From assembly GCA_964616835.1 (NCBI GenBank), contig CAZTSG010000049.1, positions 1-9,954 on the forward strand: a DNA stretch of 9,954 bases. Reading direction: 5' to 3'. Positions 1 through 6,993 of the stretch are shown here, in pieces. Position numbers and translations under genes: made by a program. Origin of the DNA: JAAOZP01 sp964616835 (GTDB taxonomy: Archaea; Thermoproteota; EX4484-205; JAAOZP01). The notes below the pieces were generated by a model that saw only the letters and a program-made list of their open reading frames with translations, searched no databases and was not told where the DNA came from. Positions within the stretch are counted from its first letter, which is position 1; the number at the start of each line of letters is the position of its first letter.

Positions 1-1264
1 TACTCGGCTCGGTGTACGGGAAATACGAGGGCCAGAATTGGACTTTCTCCAATCCCAGTTTCCTGTAGAACTCTGTCAATACCCCCTTCAAGTCTCTGAG
101 CGTAACGTTTCTATCCATTATTATCCCCTCTACCTGGTGGAACTCCGCGAGGCTTTTGAAGGAAATCCTCTCGTTTCTGAAAACCCTGTCGACGCTGAAG
201 ACTTTTACCGGGGGCTCCCTATGCTCAGCCAAATACCTTACTGAGACGCATGTAGTGTGCGTTCTTAGAACAAGCTTCTTAGCAGCGTCTTCAGACCATT
301 TTCCTCCCCAGCCGGTTGAGCCGGTCTCCCAACCGTCTTCGTGAGTTCTCCTCACCCTTTCGACGAGACTCTTATCAGCCAGCTCTATGGAAGAGGGGTT
401 TGAAAGATAGAAGGTGTCCTGCATCTCTCTGGCGGGATGATCTTGGGGAGTGAATAACGCGTCGAAATTCCAGAAGCACGACTCGATTATCGGGCCCTTC
501 ACCTCTGTGAAACCCATTTCAGTAAATATCTCCTTAACCTCTTTAATGAATTCTGTCAACGGGTGGAGTTTCCCAGGATACAGTGGCTCAACCTCAGCCT
601 TGACATCGTAAGGCTTGAGCTCAACCCTTCTCCACTCGCCGCTCCTAATTAGCTCTGGCGTCAACTGAGTTACTGCAATCTTAAGCTCTACAGTCCTGCC
701 TACTTCCGTTAATGAAACTCTTCTATCTATTTTCTCAACTATCCTCACCAACCCCCTGCTTGACAGGAGCCTTACGCCCTCAGCGTCGAGAACACTTTGC
801 TCCGGATAGCCGTATGAAGCTATTGTCCTCAGGGTTGCCTCGTCCACGCTCTCCGGGGGCTTCTTCTCGACGATTATGCAGGGGGTTCCGTCCACGGCTC
901 TGATGGTGCCCCACCCCTTCCTACGCAACCAGCCGAGGGCTATGGTGAAGAAAGAAGGGTCAGGGTATGCTCTGCGGGCTTCTTCCAGTGGAATCGTACC
1001 GCCTTTCTCAAGCACTATTTTCGCAAGCCTCCTCTCCGGGAGGCCGTGCTTAGAATGGTATTCCCCCTCTGGGGTGAGTTGAACGTATTTGGTTACTGTG
1101 GAGGACACTTCTACAAACCCTTTTTGAAAAAGCGAGGAGGAGGCGCTTGCTACTGATGATTCGCTGATTCCCAATAGTTTGCATATCTCGTTGAAACTCA
1201 GGGTCCCGCCGGCTTTTCTCAGCGCCTCTAAGATTTCCAGTTCAATCCTTGATTCAAGGCCCAC
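1..1264 (-). CDS. pheS: Phenylalanine--tRNA ligase alpha subunit, 3' end outside the window
   Basis: This is the catalytic alpha subunit of the heterotetrameric class II phenylalanyl-tRNA synthetase, which charges tRNA-Phe in the cytosol. 421 complete codons are present and the C-terminal part, including class II motif 3, lies beyond the left edge. The N-terminal ~100 residues look like the winged-helix tRNA-binding domain of archaeal/eukaryotic PheS (SFNEICKLLGISESSV at roughly 20-35). The catalytic core begins near H234 (HPLTEFIKEV, motif 1 region). FRNER at 362-366 is motif 2, followed by the typical FHQVEG and, near the cut, FPYTEPS. The frame is open throughout the segments I translated. 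The start is the GTG at 1264: the frame has no ATG upstream before a stop, and a TATA-like box lies 38 bp ahead. pheT is not in view, so it lies either beyond the left edge or elsewhere. It is transcribed divergently from ade. The identification is firm; the exact start is less so. Confidence 0.95.
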   Translation of the reverse strand, partial: MGLESRIELEILEALRKAGGTLSFNEICKLLGISESSVASASSSLFQKGFVEVSSTVTKYVQLTPEGEYHSKHGLPERRLAKIVLEKGGTIPLEEARRAYPDPSFFTIALGWLRRKGWGTIRAVDGTPCIIVEKKPPESVDEATLRTIASYGYPEQSVLDAEGVRLLSSRGLVRIVEKIDRRVSLTEVGRTVELKIAVTQLTPELIRSGEWRRVELKPYDVKAEVEPLYPGKLHPLTEFIKEVKEIFTEMGFTEVKGPIIESCFWNFDALFTPQDHPAREMQDTFYLSNPSSIELADKSLVERVRRTHEDGWETGSTGWGGKWSEDAAKKLVLRTHTTCVSVRYLAEHREPPVKVFSVDRVFRNERISFKSLAEFHQVEGIIMDRNVTLRDLKGVLTEFYRKLGLEKVQFWPSYFPYTEPS

Positions 1265-1298
1265 TGTGCTCCACCGTATCCTACGTGATTGAAACCTG

Positions 1299-1306
1299 TT
1301 TTTAAA
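1299..1306 (-). promoter_or_regulatory. TATA-like box of pheS
   Basis: On the minus strand this reads TTTAAAAA. Its centre is about 38 bp upstream of the pheS GTG, which would give a transcript start near 1276 and a leader of about 12 nt. The GGTGG at 1275-1271 could act as a Shine-Dalgarno-like element. Assignment rests on spacing only. Confidence 0.5.
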
Positions 1307-1315
1307 TCTGAAACC

Positions 1316-1323
1316 TTAATAAT
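1316..1323 (+). promoter_or_regulatory. TATA-like box of ade
   Basis: TTAATAAT is centred about 26 bp ahead of the ATG at 1346, the spacing expected for an archaeal leaderless transcript. The symmetric TTTAAA at 1301-1306, used by pheS on the other strand, is an alternative or additional element. This box supports the ATG over the upstream TTG (1289) and GTG (1328) starts. Confidence 0.5.
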
Positions 1324-1345
1324 TCCAGTGGAGCATTTTCATCAT

Positions 1346-3124
1346 ATGGGTTCTCGGGAGAGGGTTGTTGAGAAGCTTGTTTCAACAGCCCTGGGGAGGG
1401 AGAAAGCAAGCCTAGTTGTTGAGAACGGTACTCTTGTAAACGTTTTCACCGGGGAGTTGATTGAGAACATTGGAGTAGCTGTAGTAGGCGATAGGATTGC
1501 CTTGGTCGGGAAAACCAGTCACGTGATCGGCCCTAATACGACGATTATAGATGCTGAAGGAAAGTATTTGACTCCAGGCTTCTTAGACGGGCATGTTCAT
1601 GTCGAGAGCTCGATGCTTACAGTAACCCAGTTCGCTAAAGCAGTCTTACCCCACGGGACTACGGCAGTATTCATAGATCCTCATGAGATAGCTAACGTAA
1701 TGGGGTTGGAGGGGGTTAAAATCATGCATGACGAGGGCGCCAAGCTTCCCCTGAAAGTCTATGTTTCAATACCGAGTTGCGTGCCAGCCACAGGCCCGGA
1801 TTTCGAGACGGCAGGCTCCGAGATAGGGGTTGGAGAAATAGAAGAGGGACTCTCGCTGGATAACGCGATTGCCCTAGGAGAAGTAATGAATTATCCCGGA
1901 GTGCTTTCCCTAGACCCTAAGATGATTGGAGAGATTAAAACAGCGTTGAAGCAGCGCAAAGTTGTAGAAGGACATTTCTATGGGAACCTTGAGGAGGAGC
2001 TGAATGCTTACGTGGCTGCCGGAGTATCTTCAGACCACGAGTCCATCACGATGGAGGCTGGGCTTGCGAAACTAAGGCTCGGCATGCACGTCATGGTGAG
2101 AGAGGGGTCTGCATGGAAGGATGTTAAAGAGGTTATGAGAATGGTGACGGAGAAAAAAGTTGACCATAGGAGGGTCTGTCTAGTTACTGACGATAGAGAG
2201 CCCAGCGACATTTTGAAGGAGGGCCATATGGACCATGTTGTGAGGAGGGTTATTGAAGAAGGTGTTGACCCCGTTAAGGCTATTCAAATGGCTACTCTAA
2301 ACACTGCAGAACACTTTAGAGTAGATTCCGAGATAGGTTCTCTAGCACCAGGCAGGATTGCTGACATACTCGTCTTAAACAGTCTAGAGAAGGTTGTGGT
2401 CGAAACGGTCGTAGCCAACGGGAGGATTGTGGCTAGGAACGGGAAGACTATGATCGACATCCCGGATTATCCTTACCCGGAGAATGTAAGGAAGAGCGTT
2501 AGGCTCCACAAGAGGCTTGAGGAAAACGATTTCAAAATAAGGGTTGACGGAGAAGGCAGGTTTAAAGTTAGGGCTATAGAGGTTGTGGAGGGCAAGACTC
2601 TAACTAGAAGCACTGTAGTAGAGCTCGAGAGTAGGAAAGGCCTTCTCGAAGCAGACCCTTCGAGAGATTTGTCTAAGGTAGCTGTGGTTGAAAGGCACAA
2701 GGCTTCAGGAAGCATGGGGATAGGCTTCGTCAAGGGCTTCGGCTTTAAAGAGGGGGCCGTAGCCTCGACGGTAGCTCACGACAGCCACAACCTTCTCATA
2801 GTAGGTACGAACGATAGGGATATGGCTTACGCTGGGAACGTTTTATCCGAAGTAAACGGCGGCATGGTTGCTGTCAGAAACAGCAGCATTATGGCGCTTG
2901 TAGAGCTACCGATAGCTGGCTTGATGTCCGATAGGCCTGTTGAAGAGGTTGCGGAGAAAATCGACAGGCTTTCAGAAGCATTCAAGAGGCTCGGCTGCGT
3001 TCTTAAAAGACCGTTTATGACGATGTCTCTCTTAGCACTCCCAGTAATGCCAGAGCTAAGGATAACTGATAAGGGGCTTATCGACACAGTGGGCTTCAAG
3101 AAAGTAAGTCTAATTGTAGGGTAG
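1346..3124 (+). CDS. ade: Adenine deaminase
   Basis: Adenine deaminase of the amidohydrolase superfamily converts adenine to hypoxanthine and ammonia in purine salvage, in the cytosol. From the ATG the protein has 592 residues, normal for the family. Visible metal/active-site elements are H83-x-H85 in GFLDGHVHVESS, E179 (GEVMN), H210 (EGHF), H231 (SDHES) and D282/D283 (TDDR). The conserved PHGTTAVFIDPHE segment covers 102-114. A C-terminal domain carries VAHDSHN at 476-482, typical of bacterial and archaeal Ade. ATG 1346 is preferred because the extra N-terminal residues from TTG 1289 fall in the promoter region and a TATA-like box sits 26 bp upstream. Its stop codon overlaps the GTG start of the next gene by one base, so the two are probably co-transcribed. 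All key residues appear intact. Confidence 0.95.
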   Translation: MGSRERVVEKLVSTALGREKASLVVENGTLVNVFTGELIENIGVAVVGDRIALVGKTSHVIGPNTTIIDAEGKYLTPGFLDGHVHVESSMLTVTQFAKAVLPHGTTAVFIDPHEIANVMGLEGVKIMHDEGAKLPLKVYVSIPSCVPATGPDFETAGSEIGVGEIEEGLSLDNAIALGEVMNYPGVLSLDPKMIGEIKTALKQRKVVEGHFYGNLEEELNAYVAAGVSSDHESITMEAGLAKLRLGMHVMVREGSAWKDVKEVMRMVTEKKVDHRRVCLVTDDREPSDILKEGHMDHVVRRVIEEGVDPVKAIQMATLNTAEHFRVDSEIGSLAPGRIADILVLNSLEKVVVETVVANGRIVARNGKTMIDIPDYPYPENVRKSVRLHKRLEENDFKIRVDGEGRFKVRAIEVVEGKTLTRSTVVELESRKGLLEADPSRDLSKVAVVERHKASGSMGIGFVKGFGFKEGAVASTVAHDSHNLLIVGTNDRDMAYAGNVLSEVNGGMVAVRNSSIMALVELPIAGLMSDRPVEEVAEKIDRLSEAFKRLGCVLKRPFMTMSLLALPVMPELRITDKGLIDTVGFKKVSLIVG

Positions 3125-4200
3125 TGAATGCTTTTAAAAGGGCCTCTCAGGGTGTTTCAGCGTTGAGCAGAGTTTCGCTCGCATGGCTGTTCCCTGCGTC
3201 CCGCAGGATAGACGAGTTTACAAACCGCGAGTTGAAGAAGTTTTACGAAGAGGCTTTTCGAAAAGGCGTAATCAGTAGAGAGGAGGCTATGGCTGAGCTT
3301 AAGAAAGCTTTGAGGCATAAGACTGATTTCGTGACCGCTCTGAAAATAAGCATACCGGTCAACTGGAGGAGCAGCATTTCCTATAAATTTTGGAAGAAGA
3401 AAGGGGAGAAGCCGGGGCTTTCAACAATAATCGAAACCCTCAGAGACAGGAGAATGTACGAGCTTGCCGCAACCTTCGCGATAGCCTTGAAATCGGGAGA
3501 CATAAGAGATGAGGCTTTCGATGAGAAGGATTTTGTTAAACCTGAAGAGTACGATTTTAAAATAAGGACCGCAGACAATCTTGAGAAGCTGGTTAATGAG
3601 AGGGCTGAGAAAATACATAGAAAAGGTTTTGCCGAGAGATATTTCAAGGGGAGAGAAGAAGTCTTCAACTACGAGTTGAAGGATTTGAAATATTCTGAGC
3701 TATTTAGGAGGGGAGAATATGACAAAATACTCTCTCTTTACGAGGATTTGAAGGAGACCTGGCATGGAAAGACTGCGGGAATAGGGGAGAGAGTAGTCTC
3801 GCTGACGCTTTTCGAATCAGGTTTGCTCGATGAGGAGCCGGAAGCCTGTGAAGCGATCATCAGGTACCAGTGGGCGATTACCAATATCTGGATGTGGAGC
3901 GACGAAATAAAGGATCTAGCGAGCAATCTTAGAGAGGGAAGCATCAATATCCTTCTAGTAGAGTGCTTAAGGAGGGGGCTTGAGAAAACGAATGTAGATT
4001 CCGTGTTCAGCTTCATATCTAGGAACCCCCGTGTCTTAGACGAGCCTGTTCAAGAATACGTTGAATTAACCAAGAAGATAGAGGAGAAATTAAAGACCTA
4101 TCCCTGGATAAACTTTAAGGATTACGTGGAGGGGGCAGGCATAGTCTTCTCAAAACTCGAAGAAAGGAAGAGAAAATTGCTGAAAACAGTTAAATCTTAA
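3124..4200 (+). CDS. Uncharacterised 358-residue charged helical protein, coupled to ade
   Basis: I do not recognise this family. The GTG start overlaps the ade stop (TAGTG at 3122-3126), so translational coupling and a shared transcript are likely. The 358-residue product is rich in Lys, Glu and Arg and has no signal peptide or clear membrane segment, so it should be cytosolic. It looks almost entirely helical. A segment around 194-210 (LFRRGEYDKILSLYEDL) has the look of a TPR-like helix, which would suggest an alpha-solenoid, but this is only an impression. A tryptophan-rich stretch has W250, W256 and W258. The C-terminus is strongly basic (KLEERKRKLLKTVKS). No cysteine or histidine cluster or nucleotide-binding loop is visible. 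Whether it acts with adenine deaminase or only shares the transcript cannot be told from sequence. Its long uninterrupted frame and codon use like its neighbours make it a real gene. Confidence 0.85.
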   Translation: MNAFKRASQGVSALSRVSLAWLFPASRRIDEFTNRELKKFYEEAFRKGVISREEAMAELKKALRHKTDFVTALKISIPVNWRSSISYKFWKKKGEKPGLSTIIETLRDRRMYELAATFAIALKSGDIRDEAFDEKDFVKPEEYDFKIRTADNLEKLVNERAEKIHRKGFAERYFKGREEVFNYELKDLKYSELFRRGEYDKILSLYEDLKETWHGKTAGIGERVVSLTLFESGLLDEEPEACEAIIRYQWAITNIWMWSDEIKDLASNLREGSINILLVECLRRGLEKTNVDSVFSFISRNPRVLDEPVQEYVELTKKIEEKLKTYPWINFKDYVEGAGIVFSKLEERKRKLLKTVKS

Positions 4201-4220
4201 GCCCTAATTCTAAAAAACAA

Positions 4221-4225
4221 TTTTT
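4221..4225 (+). terminator. Possible T-run terminator after the ade operon
   Basis: A TTTTT run lies 20 bp past the stop of the 358-residue gene, just ahead of the promoter of the next gene. Archaeal RNA polymerase can terminate on short T runs without a hairpin. A run of five is weak evidence. Confidence 0.3.
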
Positions 4226-4264
4226 CATGATAAATTCGAAAAAGCTCAATCCTGATCAAAAGCC

Positions 4265-4270
4265 TTAAAA
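4265..4270 (+). promoter_or_regulatory. TATA-like box of the transglutaminase-like gene
   Basis: TTAAAA is centred about 30 bp upstream of the GTG at 4298 and 42 bp upstream of the ATG at 4310. A transcript start near 4294 would give a leader of about 4 nt to the GTG or 16 nt to the ATG, so it does not decide between them. Confidence 0.45.
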
Positions 4271-4297
4271 CATCTTTTTCCGAAACACGATGCAAGA

Positions 4298-5497
4298 GTG
4301 CAACGTATAATGAATCGGATCCGAGCAAGCAGTATCGTCTTAATTCTAATCATGATCTTATCGAGCAGTATAGGTTTCGAAGCGCCGGAGGCTACTAAGA
4401 GTTGGGAAGTATATTACTACAGGCTTAAGGCAGTTTTCACTAACAACGGCTCGAGCGATTACAGCTTTAGCCTAGAAGACAAGCTGTTCCTAATTTTCCA
4501 AAACACTTCTATCCAGCAAGCCTGTATTCTTGAAGTAAACCCTAGAATTAAGACTGTTCACAGAGATGTTGACGGTAACCTTTGGGCGGAGCTTGATTTC
4601 CCTGAGAAAATAGGCCCGGGAGAAAACGTTACTGCAAACATTATTGTTAAAGTGAACTTGACGCGCAGAAGCATTCCCAGAGTCTCAATAGATTCTTCAG
4701 GGAGTATTTTTGAAATACCTAAGGAGCTAGCGAACTACACCTTGTCCAGCGGAGCATGGGCGTATGATAGTACGAATTTGAAGTATATAGCTGACCTCGC
4801 TACTCAAGTAAAGGGTAATGATACGAACGTGCTTAGAATAGTTTATAACATGGTTAGGTTCATAGGCGAGAGAGTGGAATATCCCTATAGTGAAGAGCTA
4901 AGGCCGCCTCAGTACCCTAATCAAACACTGCCGAGCCCGGAGCTGAAGGGGAAAGGTGATTGCGACGACCAGTCTGCGCTACTAGTAACTATGCTGAGGT
5001 CTATTGGAATACCCTCTTACTTACAGACTGGCGGAATAGTTTCAAAAGATTACAGCACTGTTGGAAGCACTTGGAATGGGCACCTGTATATTTCCTCAAA
5101 GGGAATAGGTTGGCACGGGTGGGTTGAAGCATACGTGCCGCCCTGGGGCTGGCTCCCCATCGACATGACTTATGGATATTCTTCGAATGAACCGTTGTAC
5201 TCAATAAGCAGGTCTGCCCCCGCCAGGGAACTTGTTCTAGAATCTGAAAAGTATTCCAGCATAGATTTCGTAGCAGAAAACAGAATGATGGAAGAGAAGG
5301 TGAAGAATAGTGACATTTACATATACCTGGAAGAAGAGGTTGTGAAAGCGTTTCCATCCAGAGACCGAGAGGCAATATGCTTTTTGGCCTTGTTAACGCT
5401 GGTGCTTGCTACATCTTTGCTGACACTCTTAGCATTCAAGCTTTTTAAAGAAATGGAGGAGAAGAAACAAAAACGCGAAATACGATACTCTTTTTGA
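4298..5497 (+). CDS. Secreted, membrane-anchored transglutaminase-like protein
   Basis: The 399-residue protein has an N-terminal signal sequence (basic start, hydrophobic stretch about residues 10-26) and a C-terminal membrane helix about 359-381, followed by a short basic tail. The bulk should therefore face outside. Residues about 215-292 match the transglutaminase-like papain fold: C222 in GDCDDQS, H273 in WHGWVEAYVPPWGWLPID and D289 form the expected Cys-His-Asp triad. Seven N-x-S/T sequons (N50, N69, N110, N120, N146, N174, N208), all before the catalytic domain, fit an archaeal surface glycoprotein. The N-terminal ~150 residues look like a beta-rich extracellular domain. In archaea such proteins are more often thought of as proteases or amidases than true crosslinkers; the substrate is unknown. 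The start could also be ATG 4310, four codons later. It has its own promoter and looks monocistronic. Confidence 0.85.
   Translation: MQRIMNRIRASSIVLILIMILSSSIGFEAPEATKSWEVYYYRLKAVFTNNGSSDYSFSLEDKLFLIFQNTSIQQACILEVNPRIKTVHRDVDGNLWAELDFPEKIGPGENVTANIIVKVNLTRRSIPRVSIDSSGSIFEIPKELANYTLSSGAWAYDSTNLKYIADLATQVKGNDTNVLRIVYNMVRFIGERVEYPYSEELRPPQYPNQTLPSPELKGKGDCDDQSALLVTMLRSIGIPSYLQTGGIVSKDYSTVGSTWNGHLYISSKGIGWHGWVEAYVPPWGWLPIDMTYGYSSNEPLYSISRSAPARELVLESEKYSSIDFVAENRMMEEKVKNSDIYIYLEEEVVKAFPSRDREAICFLALLTLVLATSLLTLLAFKLFKEMEEKKQKREIRYSF
5491..5495 (+). terminator. Possible T-run terminator at the transglutaminase-like gene end
   Basis: A TTTTT run overlaps the TGA stop (5495-5497) of the transglutaminase-like gene. 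Short T runs can end archaeal transcripts; the support is weak. Confidence 0.22.
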
Positions 5498-5551
5498 CGA
5501 TTCTAACTGTTAACACAGTAAATTGGACAAGCTCTACAATGAGAAGATAAG

Positions 5552-5571
5552 TTTAAATTCTACTTATAAAA
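5552..5571 (+). promoter_or_regulatory. Tandem TATA-like boxes before a small membrane-protein gene
   Basis: TTTAAATT at 5552-5559 and TTATAAAA at 5564-5571 lie in series. The second is close to the archaeal consensus and would start transcription near 5593, past the TTG at 5585 and 13 nt before the in-frame GTG at 5606. The first would start near 5581, just ahead of the TTG. The choice of box therefore decides the start codon. Confidence 0.5.
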
Positions 5572-5584
5572 CATACTCTTACCG

Positions 5585-5821
5585 TTGCGCAAAAAATCGG
5601 AGCTGGTGAGTATAATCCTCGTAATAGGAGCAATACTTGGAGGAATACTCTTGTTCAAGGAGAGTTTCTACATTATTTCTTTAACAGTTTTCTCAGCAAT
5701 AATGATAACTGGATACGTCTTAATCAACTCTATGAGGAGAAATTCTCTTAAGAATTCTTCCGAAAAGCCTCAAAAGGAGAATAAACCCGGTCCAGATAAG
5801 GATATCAACGATCAAGAATAG
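5585..5821 (+). CDS. Small two-helix membrane protein, unknown function
   Basis: This predicted 78-residue protein has two hydrophobic helices, about 8-24 (VSIILVIGAILGGILLF) and 28-47, and a hydrophilic C-terminal tail rich in Lys, Glu, Asn and Pro. With a basic N-terminus (RKK) both ends would be cytosolic. I know no family for it. The start is uncertain: TTG 5585 keeps the basic N-terminus, while GTG 5606 fits the stronger TATA box and gives 71 residues. The last 102 bp (residues 46-78) are antisense to the end of the convergent gene 5720-6022. There the Lys/Glu codons of this tail pair with Leu/Phe codons of the other protein's membrane helix. The hydrophilic tail could thus be a shadow of the other gene, or both may be real. 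A dedicated promoter and a hydrophobic non-overlapping part favour a real gene. Confidence 0.55.
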   Translation: MRKKSELVSIILVIGAILGGILLFKESFYIISLTVFSAIMITGYVLINSMRRNSLKNSSEKPQKENKPGPDKDINDQE

Positions 5822-6022
5822 CGGGTCTATCTTAACCTCCACATATTCCGCGGCCTCAATATCTATGACTTGTATCAGAAACGGAAACGGGAGCCCGTTT
5901 TTAACGTAATGATAGGGTTGGGAAGAGCTATAGATGCCAATCAACCCGGTTGCAAGCGTTATAAAAATAGCCTTCACTAGCGTCGGGAGCAACCTGTAAA
6001 GCTCTTTCAACCGTCTCTCCAA
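5720..6022 (-). CDS. Small two-helix membrane protein with a GLPFPF loop
   Basis: The 100-residue predicted protein has a basic, helical N-terminus (LERRLKELYR), a membrane helix about 13-31, an extracellular-side loop with GLPFPF at 43-48 and several acidic residues, a second helix about 67-87 (LFLIVDILIWTGFILLL), and a basic end. The layout, helix / G-hydrophobic-P-aromatic loop / helix with an Asp near its start, recalls small two-helix proteins of unknown function that I have seen in archaea and bacteria; I cannot name a family. TTG 6022 is chosen because a TATA-like element at 6048-6059 predicts a transcript start near 6028. Upstream codons in this frame continue through that promoter into the phosphatase gene and are unlikely to be translated. 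Its 3' 102 bp overlap the convergent gene 5585-5821. Confidence 0.65.
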   Translation of the reverse strand: MERRLKELYRLLPTLVKAIFITLATGLIGIYSSSQPYHYVKNGLPFPFLIQVIDIEAAEYVEVKIDPLFLIVDILIWTGFILLLRLFGRILKRISPHRVD

Positions 6023-6047
6023 GACGCTAAGCCCGACGACAGGCAAG

Positions 6048-6059
6048 AATATTAATTTT
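6048..6059. promoter_or_regulatory. Symmetric TATA-like element, possibly bidirectional
   Basis: AATATTAATTTT contains the palindromes AATATT and ATTAAT. Taking its centre as about 6054, a start 26 bp to the right falls at 6080, four bases before the phosphatase ATG (6084). A start 26 bp to the left falls near 6028, six bases before the TTG (6022) of the divergent membrane-protein gene. No other good TATA box is visible in this 61-bp gap for either gene. Confidence 0.5.
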
Positions 6060-6083
6060 GCTGGTTGCCTCAAAAAGATAGAA

Positions 6084-6926
6084 ATGGATTTAGAGGAAGC
6101 ATTGGAGAAATTCGAGAAGCTGAGTAAAGGAGAAATCATAGGTCTTTGCGAAGACTCCTACGAGCTCCTGAGAAAGGAACCCCCACTCCTTAGACTGGGC
6201 TTTGAAAGGATCCTAGTGGTCGGGGACCTTCACGGAGACTTGGAATCTTGCGTTAACGCCCTGACATACTTAGATGGGCTTGGAGAAGCGGGAATTTTTT
6301 TCCTAGGCGACTACGTTGACAGAGGCCCTTATCAGAGCGGTGTGATAAACCTGCTTTTAAACGCGAAGAAGAACAATCCTGATAGGATATTTATCTTAAG
6401 AGGGAATCATGAAACCCCTTCCATGAATTTTTCTTACGGTTTCCTAGATCTTCTCATAAGAAGGTTTGGAAAAGAGTATGAAGAAGTCTATGACGCATAC
6501 CTTAAGGTCTTCTCGGAAATGCCCATTGCAGCATTGTTTAGAAACAGCGTAATACTGGTTCACGGAGGATTGGCAAGGAGAGTCAGTAGGATCCAAGACC
6601 TTGAGGAAGCAGGCAAGGGAGGGGTTGAGCCCGAGGACCCCCGGGTTTTCGAAACTATTTGGAACGATCCCTCGGAGGATGTTGAAGACTTTTCTCCAAA
6701 CCCGAGGGGGCCCGGGATATACTGCTTTGGAAAGAGTGCTCTCCAAAGATTCCTCAATGAAAACGGTTTGAGAATGATGGTTAGGAGCCACGAGCCCGTT
6801 GCCGGAGGCTACAGAGTGTTTTTCGAAGGAAGCCTGATAACCGTTTTCTCATGTAGATTCTACGGCATAAAGCCAGCCGCCCTAGACTTGAAGGATAATG
6901 GTTTTTCTTTCGTAAGCCTAGAGTAG
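6084..6926 (+). CDS. PP1-arch type Ser/Thr protein phosphatase (PPP family)
   Basis: A metal-dependent phosphoprotein phosphatase of the PPP (PP1/PP2A) family that would remove phosphate from Ser/Thr residues in the cytosol. All signature motifs are present in the 280 residues: GDLHG at 47-51, GDYVDRG at 75-81, RGNHE at 106-110, HGGL at 160-163 and RSHEP at 234-238, with the usual downstream VFSCRFYG near 254-261 in place of the eukaryotic FSAPNYCG. These supply the two-metal site ligands and the catalytic His in GNHE. Length matches archaeal PP1-arch enzymes, the first of which was described in Sulfolobus. The first ~40 residues form a charged helical extension. The ATG follows a TATA-like element by about 30 bp, so the message is nearly leaderless. 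Its partner kinase is not in this window. Diadenosine-tetraphosphatase (ApaH) shares the fold, but the PP1-like C-terminal motifs argue against it. Confidence 0.92.
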   Translation: MDLEEALEKFEKLSKGEIIGLCEDSYELLRKEPPLLRLGFERILVVGDLHGDLESCVNALTYLDGLGEAGIFFLGDYVDRGPYQSGVINLLLNAKKNNPDRIFILRGNHETPSMNFSYGFLDLLIRRFGKEYEEVYDAYLKVFSEMPIAALFRNSVILVHGGLARRVSRIQDLEEAGKGGVEPEDPRVFETIWNDPSEDVEDFSPNPRGPGIYCFGKSALQRFLNENGLRMMVRSHEPVAGGYRVFFEGSLITVFSCRFYGIKPAALDLKDNGFSFVSLE

Positions 6927-6961
6927 ATTGCGACTAGGTTTCACCCACTTTAAGAGCTAGC

Positions 6962-6968
6962 TTTATAA
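6962..6968 (+). promoter_or_regulatory. TATA box of the tRNA-binding protein gene
   Basis: TTTATAA, within CTTTATAAGC, is close to the archaeal consensus. Its centre is 29 bp ahead of the ATG at 6994, fitting a leaderless or nearly leaderless transcript. Confidence 0.6.
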
Positions 6969-6993
6969 GCATGTTTAGAAGCACGGTTTCGAA

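Noticed and set aside
38..1082. Several plus-strand reading frames of 60-70 codons
   Set aside because: They are antisense to pheS, whose frame shows continuous family-specific conservation; none has a recognisable domain or promoter.
1289..1345. Longer ade form starting at TTG 1289
   Set aside because: The added residues overlap the putative promoter boxes and do not look like family sequence; ATG 1346 fits a leaderless transcript.
2008..3099. Minus-strand reading frames of 67-90 codons
   Set aside because: They are antisense shadows of the well-conserved ade coding sequence.
4290..4310. ATG at 4290 upstream of the transglutaminase-like gene
   Set aside because: It is out of frame and reaches a stop after six codons; it is not the start of the gene.
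5001..5375. Minus-strand 124-codon reading frame
   Set aside because: It lies opposite the transglutaminase-like catalytic domain, has low-complexity composition and no family signal.
6444..6791. Minus-strand 115-codon reading frame
   Set aside because: It is antisense to the conserved phosphatase motifs and has no promoter or homology that I can see.
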